Positions 42,861 through 56,844 are shown, counted from the stretch's first letter. The stretch is 64,000 nucleotides of DNA from Himantopus leucocephalus (GCA_003993805.1 RSEF01000031.1:54554130-54618129); one strand, 5' to 3'. Notes: generated from the letters alone by a model not told the origin. Made by a program: numbers and translations.

Positions 42861-45800
42861 ATCCTTTCTCTTCTCCTTTATAGACTGAAAATTAGGTAAC
42901 CATTTCAACTTGGATTTTGATAACTCTACATTAAAAACATAGCTGTGCTATGTAAGAATGAGTCTCCTAATAATTAGTATGCTGTATATCCTTCCAGAAA
43001 GAGATCTTAAATTCAAATTTTTCTTTGTAACCAAATCCCATGTGCAACGAGTTGGACTCAAACTTGAGTCTAATCCACCTTGGCCTGCAGGATCAGAATC
43101 ACGGCACTGCGAATGTTGGAGGATGAAATTGTTTCCCGAGTCCACACTTGTCTGTTGCAGCGTAAGTAGGTAAAGCTCCAGAATAATGCTCAGGAAAATG
43201 TTAATAGAGAGCCTGGCCATGGGCAGAATGGGTTACTCCAGTTCAGGAAGGAGACAGCATCCCTCTGTCCCTCTTCTCCTGTCCTTCTTCCACGTCACTT
43301 CATGCTCCTTCCTCAAAAAGTCCTTCTGTCAAACAGGTATAGCAGTAATTTATTGTCATGCTTGTTCCATGTTGCTTATCAGAAAAAAAAAAAGAAGAGG
43401 AAAAAAACCTGAAGATTCTTAGACTATACAGAAATGAAGGATTATTTATATAATGGCACAAGTGTAAAATGATGGTGCCTTTCTTTCTGATTAAAATTCT
43501 ACGACGGCACTGTCCTAAAATGTATGTTTAATGTCAGATCTTTGCCTGCGTTGGTACCGCTACACTGTCCCTCTAGGTCCTTTATTGTCCACACATTTTA
43601 CCACTCAAACCCATTTCTCCAAGTTTCCAAATTGCCAGGGGTGTGAACTGGGCAGGTATCTCCTTCACTTTGTACTGTGGCAGATTTGGCATCTGTAGGT
43701 ACGAGTGGCGCTGGGAGAGCATTCCTTTGCTGTAGCTGATGGCAACACTGGCTACATGGACATTTTTCTCTATTTTCCATCAATATTTATGGGATCTCAA
43801 AATGTCAAGAAGTCTTCAGGCATTTCTGAAAGAAAGAGGTTGTGTATGTCTTAAACTTGCTCATTATCTCCACTTCTGCATTTCACCCTTCACTGACTTT
43901 CTGTCAGTTGGAGTTTTGGCAAGGGAACAAGGTATGGTCTATGGTTTGTACTTGTGGTCCTTAAAATCAGTGATTTGGAGAAGTTGCACGTGGAGAGGGG
44001 GAATCCACAGAACTCCTACGATAATATCCTAAAAGCTGCCTTCTCCGCTGAAAAGTGAGCAGTGGGGATGCTGAGATCAAAGTGATGGACCCACGAGGAC
44101 CCCAAGGCTGCCACATAGTACAGAAATTAAGGACGGGCTATTTTTGAGATATAAGCAAAGAACCTATACGCGCACAGGCAAATGCTTGCCTACGTACATA
44201 TGAAATAGAGGGAATGTAGGTGTGTATAAAAAAATGGAAGAATGCTGCAGACTTGCTCTACAGTAACATACACATATACAAGTAGGAGAAATAGAGAGTC
44301 TGCAGGAATCAATACTTGCCTTCTGGAGAAAAATGATTGACTCGTTACATTAAATCAGTTTAGACAAGCTGGGACCAAGGTTTCCTATATCTAGGGGAGG
44401 TTCAGTGTGTCTCCTTTAAAACAAAGATGCATCTATAACATACTAAAAACTTTGAAATTTGTCTTTATTCTTCATAGTTTGTTTAAAACCAAGAACTCTT
44501 TATTTGTTTGTCATAATAAAATAGATATCATTTACAGTATTTAATTATACCTTATGTTATATTTTACTTATTAACATAAAAAATTACTTACTATACCATA
44601 ATTCATAATAAAGATGCAGACATTTTGTTAATCCAATTAAAAATTAAGCACCTGATACGTTTAGTTGCTCAAAAATGTAGCCATTAAAAATTATTATTTT
44701 TTTAATTAAAAGGTTATCAACAGTGGTTCGATGAGTCATTTTCTACCCCATTGCAAATGTTTTCATGACAGAATATTTCACCTCCGGTAAGCCAAGATGC
44801 ACTGTTGTGTCCTTATCAGGATGGTGGTGCAGGCAAGCAGTAACCCAGCTTGTAAATCTAAATCATCAGTTCCCATAGTTCTATTTTGTTGGCTCTTTTT
44901 CATTGCAAATAGCTGCAGGAGTTATCCCCCTGAAAAAGATGAGCTCCTGTCAATGAATCATGCTCTCTTACTTTGTTTCAGGGCTTTCTGGGAGTCTCTG
45001 GGATGCATGCATTCATGCATTCTGACACTTGCATCAAAATAGGTGAAACTGCTGAACCTTTGGATGCAGGCTGCTGACCTCCAAGGTACTCCCTAGTCAC
45101 AAAAATTAAATTTAAAAAAACTGAAGAAAAATTTCTCTATGTCAGAATTTTGCTAGTTCTTTGATGAGCAGAGATCCCTCTTGAGTGGAAAAGTCTTGAT
45201 TTTAGGTATTAAATAAAAGGTGGTAAACCTCCCATACCTGGAAAATTTCTTCCTGTAAAGCAAGGAGTAATAAAAACGCAAAGCTTGCAGAGATCTGGAA
45301 TTATTTTTTACAGCCTAAAAGCGGGTGTTAGAGACAACTCACATATTTCACTCTGGTCTCCCCTCCGGTTGCTGAAGTTTCAATGTTGCAAACATGTTCC
45401 TTACATTTCTAATAAAAAGCAATAAAATGGAGTCAGAAAGTAATTTCTTAGCAATTAAATCAATCTGCAATTCAGGTTAAGCAGGAGGCAGCCTTTTCCC
45501 CATTCTAAAAAATCATGGCACTTCCTATCATACTGTGGATTTGAGGGATTTAATGGGTGTATAGAGAGACCTTTTGCCTGCCTCTGTATAGAATTTGCCT
45601 ATTACATTGAAAACTCATTGGGTCAGAGACTGCCTGCTACTGTGGGTCTGAACAGCGTTTAATATAATAGGGACTGAATCCATGGCTGCTGAAAAGACAG
45701 CAACATAATACACATCATTGATAATGATAATTTCAAGCTGTGATAAAAATTATCCCTCCCAACGGTTTCTCTGCTTGAAAAATGATACTGGAAGCAGGTA

Positions 45801-47509
45801 GGAAAATGCAGTCCTCAAAATTTGGCCTTCTGGTTTGTTTACTCAGGCTGCGCTTAGTCATTTAAAAAGATTGTGTTTATCTTAACTTCGGCTAACTGTG
45901 TCAGACTTAGAGAAAATTTTGCCATAATCAATGTATGTTTCTTTTTTACTTATGTAGCTCTGTTTTCCTCCTATTGTCATTATTTCACAACGCTTCGGGC
46001 ACTGCCTCAAAGAACTCAGAGCCAATAAGATAAATAACACTGGAAGGGAGAGAGAAAGATGCAATAGGAGTATGTTCAAAATTTCTGTGTAGCATCTTTC
46101 CCTCGGGGCATATAAAAAGTCTAATCCACTTCTAGAGGTGGTAGAAATTTCAGAAGCGTGTTCTACACCTGTATTATCATTTCAACTGCAAACACAGAAT
46201 TGGAATTGTCTTTTAGTGTTCATTCAGCTATAAAGTTGTAAGGAGCCATACCGATGGTGATTCACAACTAATTATGCTGTATCATCTCTTCCCAGCCCAC
46301 ATTTATGTAAACTCAAACTTGCTCCTGGAGGTACGCAACTGTGTTAGTGTTTGTACTTAAGTGCATTTCCAGTGTCTAAAGCGTATTTAGAATTGTACAG
46401 TCGTGCAAACACACGTCGCTTCTGTAACACTCAAACAAACTGGTTTTAACCCATTTTATTCCCAGAGACCAAACCTAAATTGGTAACCCGTTTAGATATC
46501 TCTGGTTGTCTGTTTCTCTGATGTAATGACTAGACTGAGGCAATAACAATGCTTCTTTATGCTATTCAAAGTGTGTATTAGGATTCAGGGGGGAGCTGGA
46601 TTCAAAACATACTCCCAGGGCTGAATACAGAGATAATGCATCATTCTATAGCAACTTTCTCCTGCCATTCCCAGAGCATTCACTGCAGAAGCAATACCAT
46701 TTTTCACCAGGAAATAAGGTTGTTTCTTAAACCTAACACACGACAACGCTTCCGAGACGTGCTTTCAAAGCAGCTGTGGCTTTCCATGTTATACCCTCAA
46801 TGCGTAAATATGTTGGAAAAATAAACAGTTAAGTTCAAGTTTAAAACAAAGCAAAACAAAACAAAACAAACAAAAATCCTGCCCCATCTGTCAAATTGTG
46901 TGTATGACATCATCAGACATTCTGCACTTGTTTGCAGCCATTCAGACCAACCTGCCCCACAGTCCAAGCTTTGTGCTCCAGCTCTCTTTACAGGGTCAGC
47001 GGGCTGGAAAATTACCACATGCTGTCACAGTTAGCTCAGCCAGGTCTTGTTATCATTGTTTCCAAGGAATCCATTCATTCCATTATTTTACATATTGGGC
47101 AGACGTCCTGCCACTGAGGCTTGGGCTGCACTAACTTGAAGGGCCAAACGTTAATGGGTCTCTATTGTCGGCAGAATAGCTGCGCAATACGTGGGAAAAA
47201 ATACCCAGACAGCTCACTGACACTGGTTTAGGACCTCTAGACTTAGGGGGTAGCCTGTGAAGAGCTTTTATGTAAACAAGAATTCAATAAACAAAGAATA
47301 TCTTCTCTGTCAATATTCATAACCCATAAATTTTTCCTTCTCTTTCCCCCCTCCACCCTGTAGAGCAGCGTAACTCTTCATATACAAAGAGGCAAGAAAG
47401 TGGTATGGATGGTCAATGCCTTTTGCAGAGCAAATCTGTGGGATGTGCGCAAGATACCATACAACCAATCCTGATTTATAAGGGATATTATTGAGCTCCC
47501 GGGTGGAAC
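42861..47509. other. Intergenic, no gene recognised
   Basis: No assignable gene. Overlapping short frames on both strands at about 42950-43420 lack known motifs. A (CAAAA)-type run sits at about 46842-46874. Confidence 0.55.
46842..46874. repeat. (AAAAC)-type imperfect microsatellite
   Basis: AAAACAAAGC followed by three AAAAC units and CAAACAAAAA. It is the same motif as the longer array at 25.3 kb but shorter and interrupted. Confidence 0.85.
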
Positions 47510-47700
47510 AAAGCAGTTTTATTTCGCGCTTGCTCTGCTATCTGCGTGGCTGACAATGGAGCGTGTGATTGTGGAAATTTAAAGCTTGTGATTTGTATAT
47601 GCCATAGCTGATATGTCAAAATGAAGGCGGAGCATGCCCGTCTGTCTTTCCTGGGCGTGGAATTTCAAGTACATGGATTGGGCTGATGACAAATTTTATT
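47510..47700. promoter_or_regulatory. Candidate regulatory element, CpG- and motif-containing
   Basis: A non-repetitive stretch with several CpGs (TTTCGCGCTTGC), a SOX-like GACAATGG word near 47552, and GTGTGATTGTGG. It differs in composition from its flanks and lacks transposon features. A low-confidence inference from composition only. Confidence 0.22.
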
Positions 47701-48399
47701 TTCCTCTTAGGAAACTGAAAAGCCAAGCAATGCACAGTAAATTTTGAGCATTTGGAAAAAAAAAAATCAGGAAAAAAAAAATGTGTTCAAGTTATGTTGT
47801 TGCCCCCTGATGTTGATGGTGTTTCGTTTGGGTGGTTTTTTTAAAGCCAAATACTATGTTTCCCACATACATCCCTGACTTTACTGAATTCACTAGAATT
47901 TGGTTCTGATCTGAAGGAGCTCTTACTTTGGGACACCTCCACTGTTTTCACTTAATTCACCAATTTTGCCCCACCACGAGCAAGAGGAGGATCAGGAATG
48001 GAAATTGGCAGAGTGCCTTCAAACAGGAGGAGTCCCTGTCATCGCTGACGGTGACATCTCAGGGGCTTCACTCTTGTTAGAAAGAGATTTTCATATTCCT
48101 TAATTTGAATGGAGTGATCTGAATAAGATTAAAAACATATCACACGAACAAGTTGCAAAATCCTTCATTCCGAGAGGGAGCCACTTTAAAAACTGCTTAA
48201 AAATTAATCCAAAGAGAGACACCATCTCTAAAAGCCTGGGGCTTAATTTTCTGAATACACTCTCCTGCTTCTGGTACCAGGCTGGCGCTCAAGAGGGGAA
48301 GGGGATGGATTTGGCGTCTGCTGCACACGACCTTTATTTCAGGTGCTGAGTTATTTTCCTTTCTTTATTTTCTTTGCTGTTGCACAACAAAGGTCTTGA

Positions 48400-48620
48400 C
48401 AACATGACCTGGCTGCTCTCACCGTGACAGCGTGTGGTAATTAGCTGAGTCCACTGGCATTTTGAAAACCTAAACGCAAGTCTCAGCTTTTTAAACTTGC
48501 CTGTAATTAGCACAGCTGTTATTTCAGTCAATTCATTATATTGATACTGTAAAGCTCTCCAAAGAGCTCCATGGAAGTCAGCGGCACAATATATCTTGTT
48601 TTCTACAAACATTTCGAGAA
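48400..48620. promoter_or_regulatory. Candidate conserved enhancer with paired TAATTAG sites
   Basis: Two TAATTAG homeodomain sites (48438-48444 and 48504-48510), the second followed three bases later by an E-box CAGCTG (48513-48518), in repeat-free sequence. A minus-strand 92-codon open frame covers the same bases but shows no protein family. The grouping suggests a developmental enhancer; conservation is untested. Confidence 0.3.
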
Positions 48621-51174
48621 TATTAGGTCACAGTACTGAATGCATGAGAAGAATCCATAGCCTCTCTGAAATATATTTCAGGTAATATTAAGATATGTTA
48701 AAATACTTGCACTATCCAAAAGCCAGGTTAGCCAGTTCATGTCTTTATGAAATATATTGTATTTCAAGTAAGATTATTTCTGTGTCTGGCAGCTAATTTT
48801 AAATAGTTCCCTTCTTCAGATGACATTAAGAGCCAATTGAGATAAATTTATTTTTCCATAAAAGTAATGTGTGTCAAGGCTAGATTTCCTAAGCCAAGCC
48901 CTCCAAGCAATCGTCATAATCATTTTGTAAACCGTAGATAATGTCACCTTGGAATAAAAAGATTTTTTCAAGGTGTGAAATGTTACATTAAGACAAACAT
49001 TAGAACTTAGTATTGCCAGTTGTAATATCATCTTTTCAAAAAATCTTCCAGGGTTTTAAAATAAGCATAAAAAAAGAGAGAGAGAGAAAGACTGAGAGAG
49101 TGAGAGAGTACAAGGAATAAATAACACTTAAAAAAAATTTCTTTCAGGCATTCTGAAATATGATGTTTTGTCCTTAATATTTCAAGATTTGTATGCATGC
49201 ATGCTTTTGCCAATGTTCTTAGGGGAGGTGGGGTCTGGAAGATGAGAAACAGGAATGAATTAATAGGAATGGGCCCTGCTTTCTTTGTTTTTTAAAACTG
49301 CTTTACCAAATACACAAATTTCATTATTCAACGCAGCAGTTTCTTACCTAGCATTGCACGGTAAAAGTTTTTTTGAATAGGGGAAAAAGGAGTAAAAAGG
49401 AAGACATTTTAAAGTACCATGGCAGATAAATGTCTAAGTTACATTAACTTTTAGGAACATTAGGGAACTTAATGAGCTTCTTTTGTGCACAGTTTCAGCC
49501 TGGGTGACCTAATGTTCAGCCCTGAAAAGTGATCAAAAAACCATCACTTGCCAGAGGGTGAAAACTTCTCCCAGCAGTAAAGGATTTTGTTTGGTCACTT
49601 AATTCAATACTACTGTCGGTCCTTTGGGACATTCCTCCTTTCCCAGTTTAGAATGACAATCTTACAATTTCAAGGAACCAGAGGAAATCTTCTCAGCCCC
49701 AAGTCCATGGTCTTGTGCTGACTCTAGAGTCATGAGAAGCTCAGGTGGTGAGGGAAGGTGTAGCCCCATGGTTTATAAGGACTCAGCTCCCACCCTCTCA
49801 TCTCCAGCAGCCTGAATGTGACGGAAAACATTGCTGGAAGCTTTCACATATGGCTTTTTCTTCCTCAGGAGAGCTTCCCATTGCAGGATGAAGACTAAAG
49901 CCTGGGAACACTGCAGGAATTCAACGTGTGCTGAGGATCAAAATCCCCTTCTCTCTCTTAGGTTGAACTTCCCTTTGGGGAAGTTGTTTTCATCTGTTGG
50001 ATCAGGAGATTTTTCCTTCAGGAAGCAGCTGAAGATGTCCCTGTGAGCTGTGGATAGGTGGAGACATGGTCCTTCAGACATGTAGACCAAATAAAATCTT
50101 CTCTAAATTACAAAACTCACATTATTTGAAACATGTGGCATAAGGTTTTAGAGGAGAAGAAAATGAAAGGATTAAAATTTCTGACTAGTGGCCCAGACAG
50201 TCACCTCACAGCTCATAAGAAAGCACTTATCCGCAGGCTGTCAAGAAACTTCTGACTGTGAAGTGTAAGCACAGACAAGTGATTTTCACTACTTGCCTTA
50301 AGCATGGGCTGATTCCATTTATCTCAAATTCTGGGCAACTCTTGCCCATATTCTCTGGCAGGAATCAGATGGGTCATTGTCCAAAAAGTTAAAAGAAAAG
50401 AAGTAAGTTATATCTTTATTTTTGACAGTGATCTTTTCCTAATAAAAGTGCAGATAATTAAGGGATTGATTTAGTGTCCTGAACTGAAGAAAATAAAACA
50501 ACTGCAGAACAGCTCCCACTGAATTTTGTGGGATTTTGACCGAGGAATACCATTGGCATTCCTGAAATTCACAAGAAAGGGCGTTCAGGGGCATAGAAGG
50601 CATTCAGCAACCTCTGCATTCTTGTCCCTTTGTCACCTTCCATCCTCTTTCTAAAAAAGGAGTAAAAATAGTTCAGCAAAGTATGTGAAAACAAGATAGA
50701 CTTTATCTGCATGACCCATCGTAACATATTAGCAACCCTCTATGGTATTAACCATTTTCTATCACACTACATTAATATCATAGAATTTTACCATTTGATT
50801 GCCCTAATAAGATATGACCTCTCAATCATTTCAAGCAATTTTCATATCAGATTAGTGAAAACAAAGGCTAACACACTCAGATGTCAGCATGCAAACTACT
50901 AATAGAACATGACAAAAATTTTCATGTTTTGCTTGTATATTAATGTTTTCTTTTCCATTTAAAAATTTTCCTCCAATTTTTCAATACCGGACTTGGAGAA
51001 TTAGCACATTACCCCTCACTTTTTAAATGAAGTAAGTAAACGAGGAAGAACCATGGTAGTAGTCAATTTTTTAGTCAACCTTTCATCAAATAAACATCTG
51101 TGATAAGAAACAATGATCGCTATTGGGGAGGATTATATGAGAAAACAAAATCGGAAACGATGTAACAGAACTGC
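48621..51174. other. Intergenic, no gene recognised
   Basis: AT-rich sequence with a GA-rich tract (49068-49110) and no assignable coding or RNA gene. Confidence 0.55.
49068..49110. repeat. (GA)n-rich tract
   Basis: AGAGAGAGAGAAAG followed by two GAGAGAGT-like units; an imperfect purine microsatellite. Confidence 0.85.
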
Positions 51175-51400
51175 TGAACCTTATTTAGGATGTAGATCAA
51201 GAAAAATTCCTAGAGGAGGTGTTTTTCTTATGATACAGTAATTATCTCAAAGAAGTGGTGAAAGCCCCTTTACATTATACAATCAATGTTAGACTGAAAA
51301 AAGTATGACAAGGTGCTGTCTAGGGATTAATACTGTGCTAGGCAGCGAGAGGACCTGGTTGTTTCTATCTTCACTCTCTCAGATGCTATGATTCAAGATT
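51175..51400 (+). mobile_element. Old L3/CR1-like LINE, 3' end
   Basis: In order, the sequence resembles the end of ancient CR1/L3 LINEs: GATGTAGATCAAGAAAAATT, then AAGAAGTGGTGAAAGCCCC, then TAGGGATTAATACTGTGCTA with a GAGGACCTGG block, and finally GATGCTATGATTC as the terminal unit. It is heavily diverged, with no coding remnant. Confidence 0.65.
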
Positions 51401-54400
51401 GGCTTGGAAGATGAAAGGCTAATGGTATTTAATGGATTGCTGAGTTCTTTTCTGATTGCTACAAGGTATTTCTGCTTTCAGAAATTAAATAATTTAAGAA
51501 GAGGAGAAAAATACTGTTGTATAGCTTCTGGTTTTGCTTTTCTTTTTTTTTCCTCTAGTCATATTAATATAAAAAGGGTCAAACAAAGCTCTTTCAGAGT
51601 CTGCACCACAGAAAAGAATCACTGATAATACAAGTGGTGGAAAGGCCATAATACAGCATGCCGGCACTGGTGAAAGTAGTTCAGGTGAAGATTTAGTCTA
51701 TATTAACTTTTTTTTTCCTGAATATCCTGTTGTAGTTTGTCCTTCCTTGTATTTTTAATAAGCTTCATAATACCTTTTAAGCAGTTTTTTAAAAAAATTC
51801 AGGGTGTCAGGAAAGTCTGGAGAGTATTGGTGGGAAAAGAGATATGTGCTTAATTGCCTGGGAAACTCCATAGTCCCATTTCATAATCCTCTCAGGATCC
51901 TTTCTCACCACGTTTTTCTGGAGCTAACAAAGGATCTGATGTACCAGGGAGGGTATTCTGGCAATACCTAGAACAAGGAGAAGGAAAGGAGGGAATTATT
52001 AGATAAACCCAGGCTTGTTACAGTATGATACACACTAATATGTAAAAGGTCATATTTCAGGTTTTGCCTTGGGCTTGTGCCATGTCTGTGTCTCTTGCCT
52101 GTGAAAAGGGCAGACTGAAAGCAACAGTTCCTGAATTTATTAGTGCAATGAGCAATTCATTTAGACTGAAAGGGTACTAACTGCAACAAGCCCTAAAACC
52201 CATCATTCTTGCTTTTTTTTTTTAATGAACAAAGTCAATCACTTCTCCTCTACCATCTGTTCATCTTCAGACTTCCTTCCTTGCATTCCTAGCAGATGTC
52301 ATTGAGATCTCAGCAACATCTTCAGGTCCGTCTCCTCGTCTCTGGGTCCAGTCTAGCTATGTTTTCTTCTTTGACCTTATTCAGGGAAATGGACAATTCA
52401 GTCAGTTTTATATCATCCTGGACAGCTGGGTGTCTTCTGCACTTTTTTGTACATGCCATAAACTTTCTATCATTGCTTCTGGTCCTCTTCCATGGGACAT
52501 CCTTGGTGTTTCCTGCTATGCCCATTCATCTGAACAGCATTGGGCTTCACAAGGTGCTTGCCCACACACAGTGTGTCCGAGCCATGAGCTGCAGAAACCA
52601 CAAGGCTTCCTCCTTGCTGGATGTCATTAACAGCATCTAGGTATTTGCCTCAGGCCAGAGCGTTTACAGGAAACTTCTAAAATAATCTAGAAATGGGGTA
52701 AAGTAGATTACCTGAGAAGGAAAATGCTGCTGGCAAAACAGCTGCTCCTGCTGCATGCCGTGCTGTTCAGGAAGGTAAGTGGCCTCCGGCAAGCTGGGCT
52801 CCCTGTGCCGTGAAGTGCACAAGACAGAGCCTTCACCGTCCCTCTGCAGGAGCTGAACCTTACACTGCCGGCTCTGTTACACAAAAACTTTCCATCCACA
52901 CCAATGGGACAGCAGGCACAGGCTGAAATTCCAGCAATTACTCTGGTGTCATGTCATACTGCGGATTATAAAATGTTGGAGATGATAATGTTTGGAATGT
53001 GTCCTTGTTGGTGAGACTGTGTCTACAGCACACTGCAGTTGTGCCTGTTCTGTTGGACATTAGGATCTAACATCACCATACTCTGTTTTTAGCGACCATT
53101 AAATGGATGTAATAGCACAGTACCACCCCACAGAGGTGTGTTCTGAAACTTATTTAATTGTTGTGCACCTGCAAAGTGCTTTGAGATCTCAAAATGAAAT
53201 ATTCCATCAAAGTGCAAAGTATTATCGTCATGCAGCGGAGAGCGCAGTCTCGGAGAGGCCATAAATCTGTTACCAGTGCGATCCAAGAGGAGTCTGTCAG
53301 ATGAAGGAAGGACATGAATGTTTAAACATTTATTTAAATATTAAACCAAAGGTCTTTAAAGCCCATACTCACAACTCCACTGATAGATTAAGTGAATTCT
53401 AGGCATGTATTAGTGAAACTGGAGTTGTGCAGCCAAGGAAATTAATTCACTTTTCCCAGCACGCTGGAAATTTGGGTGGCAACTTGGGAGAATCCAGTTC
53501 TCAGTTTTTCACCTCTGTCCCCCTCCAGAGGAACAGCAAACCCCCTTCTACCAAATAAAATCATTCTTAGATGTTCTGGAAACAATATTAACCCCTTACA
53601 ATTTCATTGCATTGCTTGTGGCCACCTGTTGTGGAATACTTTTTGTTTTCCTGAGGACCTGTTGAATCCAGGGCACTTCTATTTCTACCATGCAATACCA
53701 TGCATCAGGCTATAAATGATTTGTAGTGCTGGCCCATGTGTCAGTGTTCTATATGTGTTTTGATTCATGTGGACTTGCTCTGGTGGGATAGAGGTTCTTC
53801 AGTCACTTTGGGCTTTGGTGCTCAAGAAATTAGCAAAAAAGACATTGTACCAGGGATCTTGGCAGAACCCTCCCTGAATTTCCCAGCGGCCAAGAAAGAA
53901 ACAGGCAGGAGAGGGAATTCCTCACTACAGCAATAATCTTAGCGTTGGGTTTGCACATGACATCGCTCTGCTTGACTGCAGTGCCAGCAATACAGGCTGC
54001 TGTGGCTGTGGAAGTATAAAGGAGAGGAGCAATGAAGAGATTAAACCAAATGAAAGCAGATTTATAATTTCTGGTATTGTCTTCTTGTACTGCTACAGTC
54101 ACAAATTATATGAATTGTCAGCAAGACGGTAGCTGATAACACAAAAGGCTCAGAAGTGCCAGTTTAAAATTAAAAATGTATTTTCAACTACAATTCACCA
54201 CTTCTCCACACTGGCAAATGCTTCTTGCCACGTGAGCCCTGAGAACACTGCAGTGGCCACAGAAGATACTGTTTCTTTTGTAACTGTTTAAAATCCTAGG
54301 TTGTGTATTATGGAGCAATAAATAAAAATGAATTTTAGTCGGGCTGCCAAACCAAAACGTCAGTTGGTATAAAGTGACTGTGAAATGGAGGTGTTAATGG

Positions 54401-56844
54401 AGCTATATTGAGTTATTGGGCAGGATCTGGACCATTATCCTATTACTAACTGCAGTCAGGTTCAAAGTGCCATAGCTAGTTAAGTTTGCTTCATAATTTA
54501 CACACAAAGACCTTATTTTCTACTTGCTTCTTGCCTTCAGGGCAAGCTCTGAGACTGCTGGACTCCTCCTTCTCCCCTGGTGCTGCAGGTGTCCCCCGGA
54601 CTCCCTTTTGGGTCTTGTCCCTTCTTATTCCTACAGATTCAAGTCACAACATCCTCTTCTGGTGGGCAATTGCCAACAGCGCTATGGGTGTCCCTGGGGA
54701 ATGCATCCTTCTGGGGCATCCTCAGCCCAGTGGAGACGCGTATGAGTAATTTTGGCTCAATGCATTTCTGAGACATCCTTTGACTCTTCTTGTTTATCCC
54801 AAACTTTCAGTTTCCTTTCCTTGCACCTGCTTCTAAGTGTGTTCAGATTCCCATCAAGATTGCATCTCTTAAATACACTTTTTCCTGTCAGTTGAAAAGC
54901 TTTTTATACATTGTAGTCATATAAGTAATCCTTTTCAGATTAACTACTAAATAGATTTGGAAATATACTTATTTCCAGTCATCAGTCTACTATGAAAAAA
55001 AAAAACCCCAACCACATACTTTTAAAATGTTTCTTTTATCCAGACTGTCACATTCAAATATCGTTACTCATGCTCACAGAATCACACAACTGGGTAAAAC
55101 AAAGGGATTTATAAAATAATGTTTGTTGTGCTTTATTTCTCTGCCCCCTGATTTCTGAGTCTTTCTGACACACAGGATGTTACTGAGTATATCTTTGCAG
55201 CCATGAGGCCCAGGAGTCTACTTTTTAATGAAAGCTGAGATTCTCATGCAATTTCCTGACACAGGTAGTTGTTTTAAGCAAAATACCATATACTGTGAAA
55301 AGTATGATGAAATTGCAAGAAGTGGTAAACTGGAAAAAAAGTCAGCAGGGAATCACCACTTCATAGAATTTTTCTCTATATTTAATGTATGGAATGCTAG
55401 AGTCACCTTTTGGATTCTGCTTTTGAAACTATGATGCTAGTTCACGAATAAAGCACAATTCCACATAACACTAAAGTAGCACCTTCTAGATATTGGCTAT
55501 GGGGCTAATATTTTATTTGGAAAGTAAGAAATACATTTTGTTAGTATTGTGCTTGGAAATATTCCTAAGGAGCAGACAGATGCCAAAGGAGCAGGCACAT
55601 TTCAAAGGAAGAAGCCTTCACTACCTGATAGGACCAATAATTTTTTAGCAATTAGAATTCCTTAGGGAAAAGAGCCAGCAGTCTTCATTAATAGTATTAG
55701 TAGCAGTTGGAATCACACCATCTGTCTAGAGATGTGGTTAATACTTTTGAAGAGAAATGTCAACTGTTTAAAGAACAATTTTGGGAGGAAGGAAAGGGAT
55801 AAAAAGAAAAGATATCTCTTGGCTCCAGCTGTAATTTCTCCAGCATCGAGGAATTCAGACCTCTGATTCTTAACCTGTTTTTTTAGAGCGAAACTTTATT
55901 TTCCAGTGCTTTTGTTTTGTGTATATTACATTACATTACTTTATAAGTTACGTTATGTTCTGTTCCGTTACGTTACGTTTTATTAGTCTGCTGTTCAATC
56001 AGTGTAATTAGTTGTAAGGTGGACTTATTTTAACTAAGAGAAATCAATACTTCCTATGTTTTGATGATAATGGGTAGCTTAGCTTTACTGTCTGTCAAGC
56101 TTTGAGAAATGGTGCTTGGAACTGTACCCTATGCTTCTGCAGCACAGAAAGTGTTATGATTTCAAGTGTACCTTCTGGCTCAAGTTCTCACAAAACTATC
56201 ACTGAATATTTGCCAGCATCTCACCCAAGGAGAGTGAGAGTAATGAGTACATCTTGTTTATTGAAAAAGATTACACAAAGTTAAATGGATGTTTTGAATT
56301 TCTGGGCCACTACTCCATGAAACTACGGTTTCTCTGACATTATGTGTCAGATAAAAATCAATTATTATCTAGGTTTCAAAGATGTGGATGGGACAACTTG
56401 CTTGTGCTGTTTGAAGAATGGATCTTATTGAGCTTTTTTTTTACCCTAGTAAATATGTAGATATCTCAAAGACGTATATGAATCTTTCCCTTTTTCTGTC
56501 TGCTCTAGTCTGAAACAGAGACTTGCCCACTCTCTTTGTCAGTGAAGTTTCAGAATTCATGAGCTCTTCATGTCTCTGTTTTACTGGGGTGATCAGGTAT
56601 TGACCACTGAATCCTGTCTAGGTGGAATAGCCATTGAATACACTCAGCAGATTAACTATATCTCTTACTGCTTTTGTTATTCTTCTGTAATTCTTTAAAA
56701 AGTCCTCAGAAAATTATCAGTAAGTCAACTTTTTTACCCACTTGTTATTCTCAGCTAGATGGGCTCTCCAATTTTAGTTCTGCAACTAACACTCTTAGGC
56801 ACAATCACTTCTTGTGTTTTCCATATTTATCTTGAGAATCTTTT
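51401..56844. other. Intergenic, no gene recognised
   Basis: No gene that I can name. At 52296-52640 (+) and 52322-52525 (-) open frames overlap; the minus one is rich in K and R but matches no family known to me. A degenerate pentamer stretch lies at 55925-55983. Confidence 0.5.
55925..55983. repeat. Degenerate TTACG/ATTAC pentamer repeat
   Basis: ATTACATTACATTAC passes into TTACGTTATGTTCTG and ends in CGTTACGTTACGTTTTATT. It is an imperfect five-base repeat with unusually many CpGs for this AT-rich area. Confidence 0.8.
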
